Assembly: GCF_023715685.1 (NCBI RefSeq)
Contig: NZ_JAMBOQ010000002.1
Coordinates: 1,116,001 to 1,180,000, forward strand
Direction of reading: 5' to 3'
Source of the DNA: Priestia aryabhattai
GTDB lineage: Bacteria > Bacillota > Bacilli > Bacillales > Bacillaceae_H
Length of the DNA stretch: 64,000 bases
Positions 43,603-52,858 of the stretch are shown here, piece by piece. A model generated the notes under the pieces. It saw nothing but the letters and a program-made list of their open reading frames with translations, was not told the DNA's origin and made no database searches. Made by a program: the position numbers and the translations under genes. Numbering within the stretch: position 1 is the stretch's first letter; the number at the start of each line of letters is the position of its first letter.

Positions 43603-44313
43603 ATGAGTGATCAAGTATTTTCAAGCGTACGCAATGAACGAATGTATGAAAAGATAGTAGTGCAAATTAGGCAATTAATCGAAGATGGTAAGTTAAAACC
43701 AGGGGATCGTTTACCGAGTGAGCGTACCTTAGCACAAACAATAGGTTGTAGCCGCACCTCACTACGGGAGGCTTGTCGGGTATTAGAATCAGAAGGACTT
43801 ATTGTTTCTAAGCCGGGTGGTGGAAGGTTTATTCAACAAGTCGACATGAACATGACATTAAAATACCATTTCGATACACTTGATATGTTAGAAAAATCAG
43901 CAATCATTTATTTTCTAGAGGCAAGGGAAACGCTTGAACCCACAATTGCTAAGTTAGCTAGCCAAAGGGCTACTAAGGAAGACATAGAAAAAATGGAAAA
44001 TGTTTTATTAAAAATGGAGGATAAACTGAAATATCCGGATGAGAAAGTAGAAGCCGATAGTAGTTTTCATTTAGCACTAGCTGAGGCTACCAAAAATTTC
44101 GTGTTTGTTTCTATGATGGAAGCTAATTTAAATATGATCCGTCAAGTTCGAAAGCAAACATTAAATTCAAAAGGAAGATATGCTCAATCTTTAAAGGAAC
44201 ATAGAGCTATTTTGGAGGCTGTAAAACGTGGAAACTCTTCGGAGGCCGTTAAAGCTACTTATACCCATCTTCAACATATTAGAGAAAATGTACTAAAAAA
44301 TCATACATCCTAA
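43603..44313 (+). CDS. FadR-subfamily GntR transcriptional regulator
   Basis: The 236-aa protein has a winged HTH (about 10-75: LKPGDRLPSERTLAQTIGCS) and an all-helical FCD effector domain (about 95-230). The FCD metal-binding residues are likely in EARETLEPTIAK, FHLALAEATKN and KEHRAI (Asp/His set). RBS AGGAGG. It is the first gene of the operon with the CoA-transferase and lyase genes, and operator candidates flank its promoter. The effector is probably an organic acid of the pathway. Confidence 0.9.
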   Translation: MSDQVFSSVRNERMYEKIVVQIRQLIEDGKLKPGDRLPSERTLAQTIGCSRTSLREACRVLESEGLIVSKPGGGRFIQQVDMNMTLKYHFDTLDMLEKSAIIYFLEARETLEPTIAKLASQRATKEDIEKMENVLLKMEDKLKYPDEKVEADSSFHLALAEATKNFVFVSMMEANLNMIRQVRKQTLNSKGRYAQSLKEHRAILEAVKRGNSSEAVKATYTHLQHIRENVLKNHTS

Positions 44314-44346
44314 AGAAATAAATCAGTATTATTGGAGGAATTAAGA

Positions 44347-45555
44347 GTGTTAGCAAAAAATTATGGACCCTTAACAGGGGTCCAAATCTTAGATATATCC
44401 ACGATGATTGCAGCTCCATTTGGAGCCACCTTACTAGCTGATTTAGGGGCAGAAGTGACCAAAGTAGAGCTTCCAGGAAAAGGGGACACCCTTCGTACGG
44501 TAGGGCCTTGGAAAGGAACTGAACCTTTAAGATGGCCTGGACTAGCTCGTAATAAGAAGTCTGTTACTTTAGATATTCGCTCAGACGAAGGAAGAGAAAT
44601 CTTTAAAAAGCTGATTAGTCAAGTGGACGTTTTAATTGAAAATTTTCGTCCTGGTACACTGGAAAAATGGAATTTAGGCTATGAAGAACTCAAAAAGGTG
44701 AATCCTAAGTTAGTTATGGTACGCGTATCAGGTTATGGACAAACTGGACCCTATCGAGAAAAAGCTGGATTTGGTACTCCTGGTACTGCATTTAGTGGGC
44801 ATACCTACTTGCAAGGTTACCCAGATCGACCACCTGTCAGTCCTTCTTATTCTTTATTGGATTATATTACAGGAGTCTATACTGCATTTGCTTGTGTAAG
44901 CGCTATCTATCATCGAGATGTAAATGACCAGCCAGAAGGTCAAATAGTAGAAATGGGATTATATGAATCTATCTTCCGAATGATGGAATTTTTAGTCGCC
45001 GAGTTTGATCAGAATGGCAAAGTGAGAGGAAGAAGTCCTGGTCTTGCAGGGCATTCAAGTCCTGCGGGAACATACGAAACAAGAGATGGAAAATTTGTTG
45101 TTCTTGTGTGCAGCACAGATTCAACTTTTGACCGTTTGGCAGAAGCAATGGAAAGAACTGATATGTTGAAAGATCCACGTTATTATACAAATGTAGAACG
45201 ACTAAAACATGATCATGAAGTGCAAGAAATTGTATCAAGTTGGATTCGGGGTTTTACCCAAGCAGAATTGCAGGAAAAATTGGATTCATTTGGTGTACCG
45301 GTTAGTCCTATTTATAGTATCGAAGATATCTTTAATGACCCTCAGTATAAAGAAAGAGAAAATATTGTAGAAGTGGAGCATCCACGCTTAGGAAAGATTA
45401 AAGTTCCAGGAGTGGTTCCAAAGTTCTCACATACTCCGGGAGCTATTCGTCACCGAGCACCGGAATTAGGTGAACATAACGAGGAAATTCTAGGAGGAAA
45501 ACTAGGCCTATCTGCTGCAGAATTAGCCGTTTTAAAAGAGAAGGGGGTTATTTAA
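44347..45555 (+). CDS. Family III (CaiB/BaiF) CoA-transferase
   Basis: I start at the GTG at 44347, seven bases after GGAGGA; the longer frame starts inside the RBS. The 402-aa product has the family features: ISTMIAAPFGATLLADLGAE (CoA-site Asp/Gly), VLIENFRPGTLEKW, VRVSGYGQTGP, and the catalytic Asp expected in the SYSLLDYITGVYTA region. It moves CoA between carboxylic acids. It overlaps the lyase gene by one base, so the two work together: activate an acid, then cleave it. Confidence 0.92.
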   Translation: MLAKNYGPLTGVQILDISTMIAAPFGATLLADLGAEVTKVELPGKGDTLRTVGPWKGTEPLRWPGLARNKKSVTLDIRSDEGREIFKKLISQVDVLIENFRPGTLEKWNLGYEELKKVNPKLVMVRVSGYGQTGPYREKAGFGTPGTAFSGHTYLQGYPDRPPVSPSYSLLDYITGVYTAFACVSAIYHRDVNDQPEGQIVEMGLYESIFRMMEFLVAEFDQNGKVRGRSPGLAGHSSPAGTYETRDGKFVVLVCSTDSTFDRLAEAMERTDMLKDPRYYTNVERLKHDHEVQEIVSSWIRGFTQAELQEKLDSFGVPVSPIYSIEDIFNDPQYKERENIVEVEHPRLGKIKVPGVVPKFSHTPGAIRHRAPELGEHNEEILGGKLGLSAAELAVLKEKGVI

Positions 45556-46511
45556 TGAATGGGATACAAAAACTACGGTTGCCTAATGAAGTAGTAATCT
45601 GTGAGGTAGCTCCACGTGATGGATTTCAAGCTGAAAATGAATGGATACCAACAGAACAAAAAATTCACATTGTGCGAGAGTTGGCCAAAACAGGTATCCA
45701 ATCGATAGAGCTCACATCTTTTGTTCACCCAAGAGCAATTCCTCAACTTAAAGATGCTGAGCAAGTAGTAAAAAGCGTTCAGGACTTAACAGACATTAAA
45801 TTCCGCGCATTAGTTCCTAATGTAAAAGGAGCACAACGTGCGATTGATGCTGGAATCAAAAAGCTAAAACTCATGCTTTCAGCAACAGACTCTCATAGTG
45901 TATCTAATGCTAACTGTTCTGTGGAAGAAGCTCAAATGGGTTTTGCCCCTATTATTGAATTAGCCGAAAAATATGATGTCAAAGTTGGTGGATCAATTTC
46001 CGTGGCTTTCGGATGCCCATATGAAGGGAGAGTCCCATTCGAACGTATTGCTTCTATTGTAGAGCGTTACACATTGATGGGAATTAATGAAATTTCTTTA
46101 GCTGATACAACAGGGATGGCAAATCCTGCACAAGTATATGATATGTTAGGTCTCCTTAAACAAGATTTTCCTAAAATGACTTTCTCCATGCATTTGCATA
46201 ATACTCGTGGAATGGCATTTTCTAATGTGATAGCTGCCCTACAACAAGGTGTGATTAACTTTGACAGTTCCGTTATAGGGCTAGGCGGGTGCCCATATGC
46301 TCCTGGGGCAAGTGGAAATATTGCCACAGAAGATCTCGTCCATGGATTAATGGAGATTGGAATTGAGACAGGTATAGATCTCAATCATCTTATCGAAGTG
46401 GCAAAGGATGTAAAACAAATCATTGGCCATGATGGTGGAAGCTATATGCTTCAAGCTGGACCTTGCTCTCAACTTCACGCTACACCAAAGGTTCAAGAGA
46501 AACTAGGATAA
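45555..46511 (+). CDS. HMG-CoA lyase-family enzyme (DRE-TIM metallolyase)
   Basis: The 318-aa protein has the DRE-TIM start CEVAPRDGFQ (Arg-Asp), the metal site in MHLHNTRGMA and the family Cys loop in GLGGCPYAPGASGNIATEDL. HMG-CoA lyase makes acetyl-CoA and acetoacetate; relatives cleave citramalyl-CoA and similar 3-hydroxyacyl-CoAs. Because its partner is a CoA-transferase, a 3-hydroxy-acid route is likely, with the substrate unproven. The ATG overlaps the previous stop (TAATG). Confidence 0.9.
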   Translation: MNGIQKLRLPNEVVICEVAPRDGFQAENEWIPTEQKIHIVRELAKTGIQSIELTSFVHPRAIPQLKDAEQVVKSVQDLTDIKFRALVPNVKGAQRAIDAGIKKLKLMLSATDSHSVSNANCSVEEAQMGFAPIIELAEKYDVKVGGSISVAFGCPYEGRVPFERIASIVERYTLMGINEISLADTTGMANPAQVYDMLGLLKQDFPKMTFSMHLHNTRGMAFSNVIAALQQGVINFDSSVIGLGGCPYAPGASGNIATEDLVHGLMEIGIETGIDLNHLIEVAKDVKQIIGHDGGSYMLQAGPCSQLHATPKVQEKLG

Positions 46512-46540
46512 TAAGAAAATATAATATTTTTCTTATTATT
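46509..46540 (+). terminator. Hairpin after the lyase gene
   Basis: ATAATAAGAAAA and TTTTCTTATTAT form an A/T-rich stem directly at the stop codon. It separates the GntR operon from the aldehyde dehydrogenase operon. Confidence 0.6.
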
Positions 46541-46649
46541 ATAGTAATAACATTCATAAATGTTATATAATTTAAGGAGGTGTTGTAAGCGTTTGTATTC
46601 AGCTCAACTTAAATTGATTAACTAATTAATATTATAATGCGATGAATAT

Positions 46650-46661
46650 TAGATCGATCTA
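46650..46661. promoter_or_regulatory. LacI-type operator candidate, site 1
   Basis: TAGATCGATCTA, a perfect 12-bp palindrome with a central CG, 225 bases before the aldehyde dehydrogenase start. Confidence 0.7.
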
Positions 46662-46711
46662 TAGGTATAATTTCTTTTCAAATAATTAATTTAATTAAAA
46701 ATAAGCTATAT

Positions 46712-46723
46712 TAGATCGATCTA
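46712..46723. promoter_or_regulatory. LacI-type operator candidate, site 2
   Basis: TAGATCGATCTA inside the longer palindrome TTAGATCGATCTAA, 62 bases after site 1 (about six helical turns, so both could be bound on one face). Confidence 0.72.
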
Positions 46724-46874
46724 AAATCTAGTATATGGTCAAACATAGCGTATACTAACTTAATTTTTATAAAGTGGTGGTTATAAAAATCATGCTTTAG
46801 ACAAAGAGTTATTCACAAAATGCGTAATGAATAATGAAAGATCCTTAATCAATTTTAGAAAAGTAGGTGGCAAA

Positions 46875-48323
46875 ATGATCGAAACAATTGAAAAACAATC
46901 GCAACCTTATATTAATGGGGAATGGATTTCAGCAGACCGTGAGGTCGTTTCTATTAAAAGTCCATATTCTGGGGAAGTAATAGGAGAACAAGTATTGGCA
47001 ACCCAAGAGGACGTTGAAAAAGCGTTGGCATCAGCTTATGAAGCTAAAAAACAAATTGCAGCTATTCCTTCTCATCAACGAGCTAAAATTTTAAAACAAG
47101 CAGCTAGTTTATTAGAGCAAGAGAAAGAAAGGTTCGCCAAACTTATTTCTTTAGAATTAGGAAAACCCCTAAAAAATACGCTCGATGAAGTAGCGCGTTC
47201 TATCGAAACATTAGAGCTATCAGGTGAAGAAGCTAAAAGATTAATGGGAGAAACGCTACCAGGCGATGCTTCTGAACGAGGAACAAGAGCTATTGCTTCT
47301 ACCTTCCGAGTGCCTGTGGGTGTTGTCGCAGCAATTACACCGTTTAATGCTCCTTTAAATCTGGTTTGTCATAAGGTTGGACCAGCGTTTGCTGCTGGTA
47401 ATAGTGTAATTTTAAAGCCATCTTCGCAAACAACATTGATTGCGACAGAATTAATAAAATTATTATTAAAAGCAGGATTCCCTGAAAATGCAATCAACAT
47501 GGTTCTAGGTCGACGACAAGTTGCACAACAGATTGTTAAAGATGATCGTGTAAATGTGATTTCGTTTACAGGTGGAACAGTAGCCAGCACAAATATTTGT
47601 GAATTAGCTGGAATGAAAAAAGTATTACTTGAATTAGGTGGAAATGCTGCCACTATTATTCATGATGATGCAGATTTAAATCGTGCTGCTGCCATGTGTG
47701 CGAAAACAGGATTCAGTAATTCAGGCCAAAGTTGTATTTCTGTTCAACGAATCTATGTGCATCAATCAGTAGTATCGGAATTCACAGAACGTTTAAAAGA
47801 AGAAGTGCTTAAACTTAAGATTGGAGATCCTTTATTACCTGATACTGATGTAGGTTGTGTAGTAGATACGAATGCAGCCACACGTGTGACAGATTGGATC
47901 CAAGAAGCTGTTCAGTTAGGGGCAAAAGTAATTTGTGGCGGCAAACAGCATGGAGCTACAGTCGAACCAACGGTTCTATTAAATCCTCCTAAAAAGAGTA
48001 AAGTAGTATGTGAAGAGGTATTTGGACCAATTGTGAGTATTATTCCATATGAAACGATTGAAGAGGCTATTGAAGAAACAAATGATTCAGACTTTGGTCT
48101 TCAAGCTGGAATTTTCACAAATCAAATGGATTTAGCCTACAAAGTAGCTCACTCACTTGAAATGGGGGGTGTGGTCATTAACGGAACTTCAAACTTTAGA
48201 CTGGACCATTGGCCATACGGAGGCGTGAAGAATAGTGGTGTTGGACGTGAGGGCCCTCGCTATGCGATTGAAGATATGACTGAAATGAAAATGATTGTAT
48301 TACGACTTCCGGATAATGAGTAA
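46875..48323 (+). CDS. NAD(P)-dependent aldehyde dehydrogenase
   Basis: The start is the ATG at 46875 (RBS TAGGTGG); the frame extends further upstream without an RBS. The 482-aa enzyme has the ALDH set: PFNAPLNLVCHKVGPAFAAG (Asn and cofactor Lys nearby), ELGGNAATII with the general-base Glu, and NSGQSCISVQRIYV with the catalytic Cys. It resembles the lactaldehyde/glyceraldehyde-type clade. Two operator copies precede it, and it begins an operon with the TPP enzyme and TIM-barrel genes. It probably oxidises an aldehyde made by the TPP enzyme. Confidence 0.92.
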   Translation: MIETIEKQSQPYINGEWISADREVVSIKSPYSGEVIGEQVLATQEDVEKALASAYEAKKQIAAIPSHQRAKILKQAASLLEQEKERFAKLISLELGKPLKNTLDEVARSIETLELSGEEAKRLMGETLPGDASERGTRAIASTFRVPVGVVAAITPFNAPLNLVCHKVGPAFAAGNSVILKPSSQTTLIATELIKLLLKAGFPENAINMVLGRRQVAQQIVKDDRVNVISFTGGTVASTNICELAGMKKVLLELGGNAATIIHDDADLNRAAAMCAKTGFSNSGQSCISVQRIYVHQSVVSEFTERLKEEVLKLKIGDPLLPDTDVGCVVDTNAATRVTDWIQEAVQLGAKVICGGKQHGATVEPTVLLNPPKKSKVVCEEVFGPIVSIIPYETIEEAIEETNDSDFGLQAGIFTNQMDLAYKVAHSLEMGGVVINGTSNFRLDHWPYGGVKNSGVGREGPRYAIEDMTEMKMIVLRLPDNE

Positions 48324-48338
48324 AAACTGAATTGATAG

Positions 48339-48376
48339 AGAATGAAACGTAATCCTCTGTTTACGCTTCATTCTCT
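48339..48376 (+). other. Intercistronic hairpin between ALDH and TPP-enzyme genes
   Basis: GAGAATGAAACGTAA pairs with TTTACGCTTCATTCTC with one bulge. No T run follows, so it is more likely an mRNA stabiliser, processing site or partial attenuator than a terminator. Confidence 0.55.
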
Positions 48377-48397
48377 ATTAGGAAAAGGAGTGTACTT

Positions 48398-50155
48398 ATG
48401 AAAGATTTAATCTCACATCAATTAGTTAAATACCTTGAAGATCGAGGAGTGGAACATATCTTTGGTCTTTGTGGACATACAAACATTGCCGTTTTAACAG
48501 CTTTGGAAAAGAGTACAATTAAATTTATTAATGTCAGACATGAACAAATTTCAGCGCATGCGGCAGACGGATATGCGCGTGTGACGAAAAAAGCTTCTGT
48601 TGTCTTAAGTCACTTAGGGCCTGGTTTAACTAATGCAGCGACTGGCGTCGCAAATGCGGCATTAGATTCCATCCCTATGGTCGTTATTGCTGGAGATGTA
48701 CCGACTCATTATTACGGAAAACATCCACACCAAGAAGTAAATTTACACGCCGATGCCTCTCAATATGAAATTTATCGCCCATTTGTGAAGCGTGCTTGGC
48801 GAGTGGATCGTCCCGACTTATTTCCAGAAATTATTGAAAAGGCTTTCTTATTAGCTGAGAGTGGCAATCCTGGTCCAGTTTTAGTATCTGTACCGATGGA
48901 TATCTTCTCCAAAGAAGTAGATGTATCGTTATTTGAACGTTTAAAACACAATACGAAAACACTTCAAAAGCCATCTATCGATGATTTAACAGCAAAAACT
49001 ATTATTCAGAAACTGATTGATGCTAAAAATCCTCTATTTTATGTAGGGGGAGGAATCATGTTAGCTGATGCAGCCGAAGAATTGAGAGAATTGGTTGATC
49101 ATTTAAGTATTCCAATAGCCCATTCCTTGATGGGGAAAGGGGCAGTTTCTGATGACCATCCATTGACATTAGGAATGACAGGTTTCTGGGGAACGAAGTT
49201 TATTAACGATAAGTGTAAAGAAGCTGATTATATTTTTGCATTAGGAACTCGGTTTGCAGAAGCTGATTCTAGTTCATGGGAGTCGGAATATACCTTTAAT
49301 TTTCCCCCAACAAAGCTGATTCACATTGATATTGATCCAAGTGAGATCGGACGAAATTATCCAGCTGAAATAGGTGTCGTTGCTGACTTAAAACAAGCCC
49401 TAACTGTTCTAAACCGTGTAGCAAAAGAGATGATACCTGAAGGATTATACAATGAAGAATTAAAGAAAGAAATTGCTACTTATCGTAAAGAGTTTAAAGC
49501 AAGTAACGAGCCATTTATTCAAGATGATGTATTTCCAATGCAGCCTCAACGAATTTTAGAAGAAGTTCGTCAGGTACTTCCAAAAGATGCGTATATTACG
49601 ACAGACGTAGGATGGAATAAAAATGGTGTAGGTCAACAATTCCCAATTTATGAAGCTGGCAGTATTTTAACACCTGGAGGATTTGCGACAATGGGATTTG
49701 GTGCTCCTGCAGCATTAGGAGCAAAGGTGGCATTACCGGATAAAGTCGTTGTGTCGCTAGTGGGGGATGGCGGATTCGGTCAAAATCCAGCTGTACTTGC
49801 CACAGCAGCCGAAGAAAACATTCCAGTTATCTGGATTATTATGAACAACTATGCGTTTGGTACAATTGCCGGACTTCAAAAAGCTCACTTTGGCACCACA
49901 CTCGGCACATTATTTGAAAGAGACGGCGAAGCCTATTCACCAGATTATGCATCTATTGCTAAAGCCTATGGTGTAGAAGGAATAAAAATTCAATCAGCTC
50001 AAGAATTTAAGCCTGCTCTAGAGCAAGCCATTGCATCTAACAAACCAGTTGTCATTGACGTGGCCATGTTAAATAACCCAGTACCAACAGCAGGGCATTG
50101 GAACATCATGGATATCTATTCACCAAACAAGAAAGTACACCATGTATCAGTTTAG
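48398..50155 (+). CDS. Thiamine-diphosphate-dependent enzyme, acetolactate synthase-like
   Basis: The 585-aa protein has the three-domain TPP fold: N-terminal PYR domain with the catalytic Glu in VRHEQISAHAADGYARV, central nucleotide-like domain, and C-terminal PP domain with GDGGFGQN and IMNNYAFG (the GDG-NN Mg/TPP motif). Its family includes acetolactate synthase, benzoylformate decarboxylase and glyoxylate carboligase. With an ALDH upstream, a 2-oxo acid decarboxylase role is attractive; the sequence alone does not decide. Its TAG stop is part of an operator copy. Confidence 0.9.
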   Translation: MKDLISHQLVKYLEDRGVEHIFGLCGHTNIAVLTALEKSTIKFINVRHEQISAHAADGYARVTKKASVVLSHLGPGLTNAATGVANAALDSIPMVVIAGDVPTHYYGKHPHQEVNLHADASQYEIYRPFVKRAWRVDRPDLFPEIIEKAFLLAESGNPGPVLVSVPMDIFSKEVDVSLFERLKHNTKTLQKPSIDDLTAKTIIQKLIDAKNPLFYVGGGIMLADAAEELRELVDHLSIPIAHSLMGKGAVSDDHPLTLGMTGFWGTKFINDKCKEADYIFALGTRFAEADSSSWESEYTFNFPPTKLIHIDIDPSEIGRNYPAEIGVVADLKQALTVLNRVAKEMIPEGLYNEELKKEIATYRKEFKASNEPFIQDDVFPMQPQRILEEVRQVLPKDAYITTDVGWNKNGVGQQFPIYEAGSILTPGGFATMGFGAPAALGAKVALPDKVVVSLVGDGGFGQNPAVLATAAEENIPVIWIIMNNYAFGTIAGLQKAHFGTTLGTLFERDGEAYSPDYASIAKAYGVEGIKIQSAQEFKPALEQAIASNKPVVIDVAMLNNPVPTAGHWNIMDIYSPNKKVHHVSV

Positions 50156-50164
50156 ATCGATATA
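50153..50164. promoter_or_regulatory. LacI-type operator candidate, site 3
   Basis: TAGATCGATATA overlaps the stop codon of the TPP-enzyme gene and lies 31 bases before the TIM-barrel gene. Inside an operon it may act as an auxiliary site or a roadblock. Confidence 0.55.
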
Positions 50165-50194
50165 ATTCGGAAATATGGAGGAGGAACCAAGAGG

Positions 50195-51070
50195 ATGACA
50201 AGGCAGTTTTCTTTAGCTTACCTTACAGTTCTTGGCTGTGCACCGCCTGAGATGACGTATATTGCTGCACGTTCCGGTTATGATTTCATCAGTTTAAGAC
50301 CCATTTATATGGGTCTGTCTGGTGAACCTAACTATGCTTTAGCTGAAAACAAGGAAATGATGCGACAAACAAAATCTGCCCTTGCCGATACTGGTGTCAA
50401 GCTTCTTGACATTGAACTAGCACGTATTGGCGATGGGATCGATCCGAAAAGCTATCTGCCTGCGATGGAAGTCGCTGCTGAACTCGGCGGACGGCATGTT
50501 TTGAGTAGCATCTGGATGGATGATCGTAATTTTGCTATCGAAAGTTTTGCTGAACTATGCGATCTAGCTAAACCATTTGGCTTGACAGTAGAATTAGAAT
50601 TTGTCCCAATTGCTAGTATTTGTACTCTTAAAGGAGCACTTGATGTTCTTCACACGGCAAAATGTGAAAACTCCGGTCTTATGATAGATGTACATCATTT
50701 TCATCGATCAAGAGACAAGGTTGAGGATTTAGATCAAGTACCTCGTGAATGGTTCCGTTATCTCCACCTTTGCAATGCACCTTCAGAAATTCCAACTTCA
50801 AAAGAAGAGATGACTCGTATTCTTAGAGAGGAACGCTTATATTTGAATGAAGACGGTATTGACGTTGCAAGTATCGTTAATCGAATCCCTGAGATTCCCT
50901 ATTCAATTGAGTTGCCGCACACTAAACGTGTTCAAGAATTAGGTTATGAAGAGTTTGCGCGTCGCTGTTTACAGACAGCAAAGGATTATCTCAATAATCA
51001 TCCGCGTGCGGACTACCTCTCTAGGCAAACCAAGGAAGAAGAGCGATTGCGCTTTCATTCAACAAGATAA
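50195..51070 (+). CDS. Xylose-isomerase-like TIM-barrel protein, dehydroshikimate dehydratase candidate
   Basis: The 291-aa protein follows a strong RBS (GGAGGAGG). The AP_endonuc_2 fold positions for a divalent metal are filled: Glu in LTVELEFVP, Asp and His in MIDVHHFHRS, His in RYLHLCNAP, Glu in YSIELPHT. This set matches AsbF/QuiC-type 3-dehydroshikimate dehydratases, which make protocatechuate, as well as sugar isomerases and epimerases. The dehydroquinase and quinate dehydrogenase encoded 5 kb away would supply dehydroshikimate, which favours that reading. Confidence 0.8.
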   Translation: MTRQFSLAYLTVLGCAPPEMTYIAARSGYDFISLRPIYMGLSGEPNYALAENKEMMRQTKSALADTGVKLLDIELARIGDGIDPKSYLPAMEVAAELGGRHVLSSIWMDDRNFAIESFAELCDLAKPFGLTVELEFVPIASICTLKGALDVLHTAKCENSGLMIDVHHFHRSRDKVEDLDQVPREWFRYLHLCNAPSEIPTSKEEMTRILREERLYLNEDGIDVASIVNRIPEIPYSIELPHTKRVQELGYEEFARRCLQTAKDYLNNHPRADYLSRQTKEEERLRFHSTR

Positions 51071-51532
51071 ATATCATTCACCTATACATAAAGGTGCTGA
51101 ATCATTTTGAATAGTGTAATTATATACCTCAAGAGATAATGATAAGATTACTAACAAATAATAACTAAAAGTTTTAAAAATAAAATATTAACTACTCAGG
51201 AATTTTGCAATTCAGATGTTATGAAAGCTACTCTGGTGCTTAAAATAATAAGGGTATTTCAAATACATTGAAATAAAAAGAGAGATTATAGAGATACTAA
51301 ACCTTATATCAATGTCATTTAAGCCCTATAAAAGTATGAAATGGTTAAAGTAGCGTAATAACTTTGAATCTGGGTGATAATCAGTTTTGATTATCATCTC
51401 TTTTTTATGTTGCACGAGGGAATATATAGAACCTTTGCGACGTCTAAAATATATGCATATGTGTAAACGCTACCATTTTATGTAAGTTATTGATGTAACT
51501 TAATCGTAAGATTGTTTAGGAGTGTGTAAATA
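51071..51532. other. Intergenic region before the first MFS gene
   Basis: It has an inverted repeat (TGATAATCAG and TTGATTATCA, 51374-51398) followed by TCTTTTTTA, a probable terminator of the upstream operon, and a cre-like site at 51472. No gene. Confidence 0.55.
51472..51485 (+). promoter_or_regulatory. cre-like CcpA site
   Basis: TGTAAACGCTACCA matches the cre consensus at all but one position, 48 bases before the MFS start. It suggests carbon catabolite repression. Confidence 0.55.
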
Positions 51533-52756
51533 ATGAGAAACCCATATATAAAAACGGCATCAGGAATGTATATTAACTATTTTCTACTAGGCATGGTTAA
51601 TATCATCTTGGCCTCTAATATGTCTTTTTTGACGAAACAATTAGATACAAACAGTGCTGGTATTAGTTATATTATTTCAGCGTTAGGTATTGGCAGAGTC
51701 CTTACCTATGCTATATCCGGTATTTGTTCGGATAAATTTGGAAGAAAGCCACTTGTAATAGTCTCAGCATTCATGATGGTTATATTTCTAATAGGTATAC
51801 CATTGTCTCCTAGTTATCAAATTGCTTTTATTTTCGCCATTATTGCAGGTATAGCTAATTCAGCCATGGATGCAGGTACGTATCCAGCTCTTATGGAAGT
51901 ATTTCCTAAAAATTCAGGATCAGCAAATGTATTGGTTAAAGCTTTTATATCCGTAGGCGCAACTATTCTTCCTTTTGTCATTTTCTTTTTTTCCGAGCAT
52001 GGATTATTTTATGGATTTTCATTTTTTATCCCTGCTTTGATTTATCTTGTGAACATGATTTTCTTATTTACTGTATCGTTTCCTAACCATAGAAATGCAC
52101 GTAAGGTTCAGGAGAAAGAGAATTCTACGAATAATAAATTTTTGTCTGAACCAAAGTTTTGGCAAGAAGGAGTAGCCCTAATTATCATAGGCTTTACATC
52201 AAGTGGATTATATGCTCTTCCACAAATATGGTTGCCTACTTATGGTGAAGAAGTTTTAAATATGGCAGCTGGTGGTTCGGTAAAATTACTAAGTTATTAC
52301 AGTATTGGCGGGCTGATTTCCGTTTTATTATTGACAGGATTACTAAAGAGAATCGTACGACCTGTAACCATTCTTTTAGTGTATCCAATTATTACGTTAC
52401 TTTCATTATTAGTTTTATTAACTGTCAAGTCACCAAGCATAGGAATAGCCAATTCATTTTTATTAGGATTTTCAACTGCAGGAGTATTTCAGTTAACCTT
52501 AACTGTAATGGCAGAATTCTTTTGGAAGAATAAAGGTACTATAACAGGGATCGTATCCACTGCAGGCGGTGTATCAGCTATCGTTATTCCTCTTGTTACG
52601 GGCCTAATAGCGAGCCATACTACCATTTCTAAAATATTCGTATTTGACGCGGTAATTGCTGTAATTGGTATATTGTCGGCAGGCTTTGTCTGTTACAGAT
52701 ATAGCAAAGTAATAAATAAAAAGAACAAAAAAAATTATGATCATTTGGCTTCATAA
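51533..52756 (+). CDS. MFS transporter, paralogue of the quinate-operon permease
   Basis: The 407-aa protein has 12 membrane segments and the MFS motif A in DKFGRKPLV. From the start (RNPYIKTASGMYINYFLLGM) to ANSAMDAGTYPALMEVFPKN it is clearly paralogous to the permease at 56639-57820, so both likely carry related quinate/shikimate-type acids. RBS AGGAGTG. Confidence 0.88.
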   Translation: MRNPYIKTASGMYINYFLLGMVNIILASNMSFLTKQLDTNSAGISYIISALGIGRVLTYAISGICSDKFGRKPLVIVSAFMMVIFLIGIPLSPSYQIAFIFAIIAGIANSAMDAGTYPALMEVFPKNSGSANVLVKAFISVGATILPFVIFFFSEHGLFYGFSFFIPALIYLVNMIFLFTVSFPNHRNARKVQEKENSTNNKFLSEPKFWQEGVALIIIGFTSSGLYALPQIWLPTYGEEVLNMAAGGSVKLLSYYSIGGLISVLLLTGLLKRIVRPVTILLVYPIITLLSLLVLLTVKSPSIGIANSFLLGFSTAGVFQLTLTVMAEFFWKNKGTITGIVSTAGGVSAIVIPLVTGLIASHTTISKIFVFDAVIAVIGILSAGFVCYRYSKVINKKNKKNYDHLAS

Positions 52757-52858
52757 TTTATAATAAATTATTAATTCTAATTTTTTGAATATAAACAACG
52801 TTTTTTATAAGAATCTCCAATTAACAAGATTATTTTTACACAAAAAGGATGAGTATAT

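Noticed and set aside
46574..46586. Strong RBS-like AAGGAGGTG after the lyase gene
   Set aside because: The following codons (TTG TAA) give no reading frame; probably chance or a lost gene start.
47369..47653. Minus-strand frame inside the aldehyde dehydrogenase gene
   Set aside because: It is a shadow of the ALDH coding sequence, whose catalytic motifs are intact.
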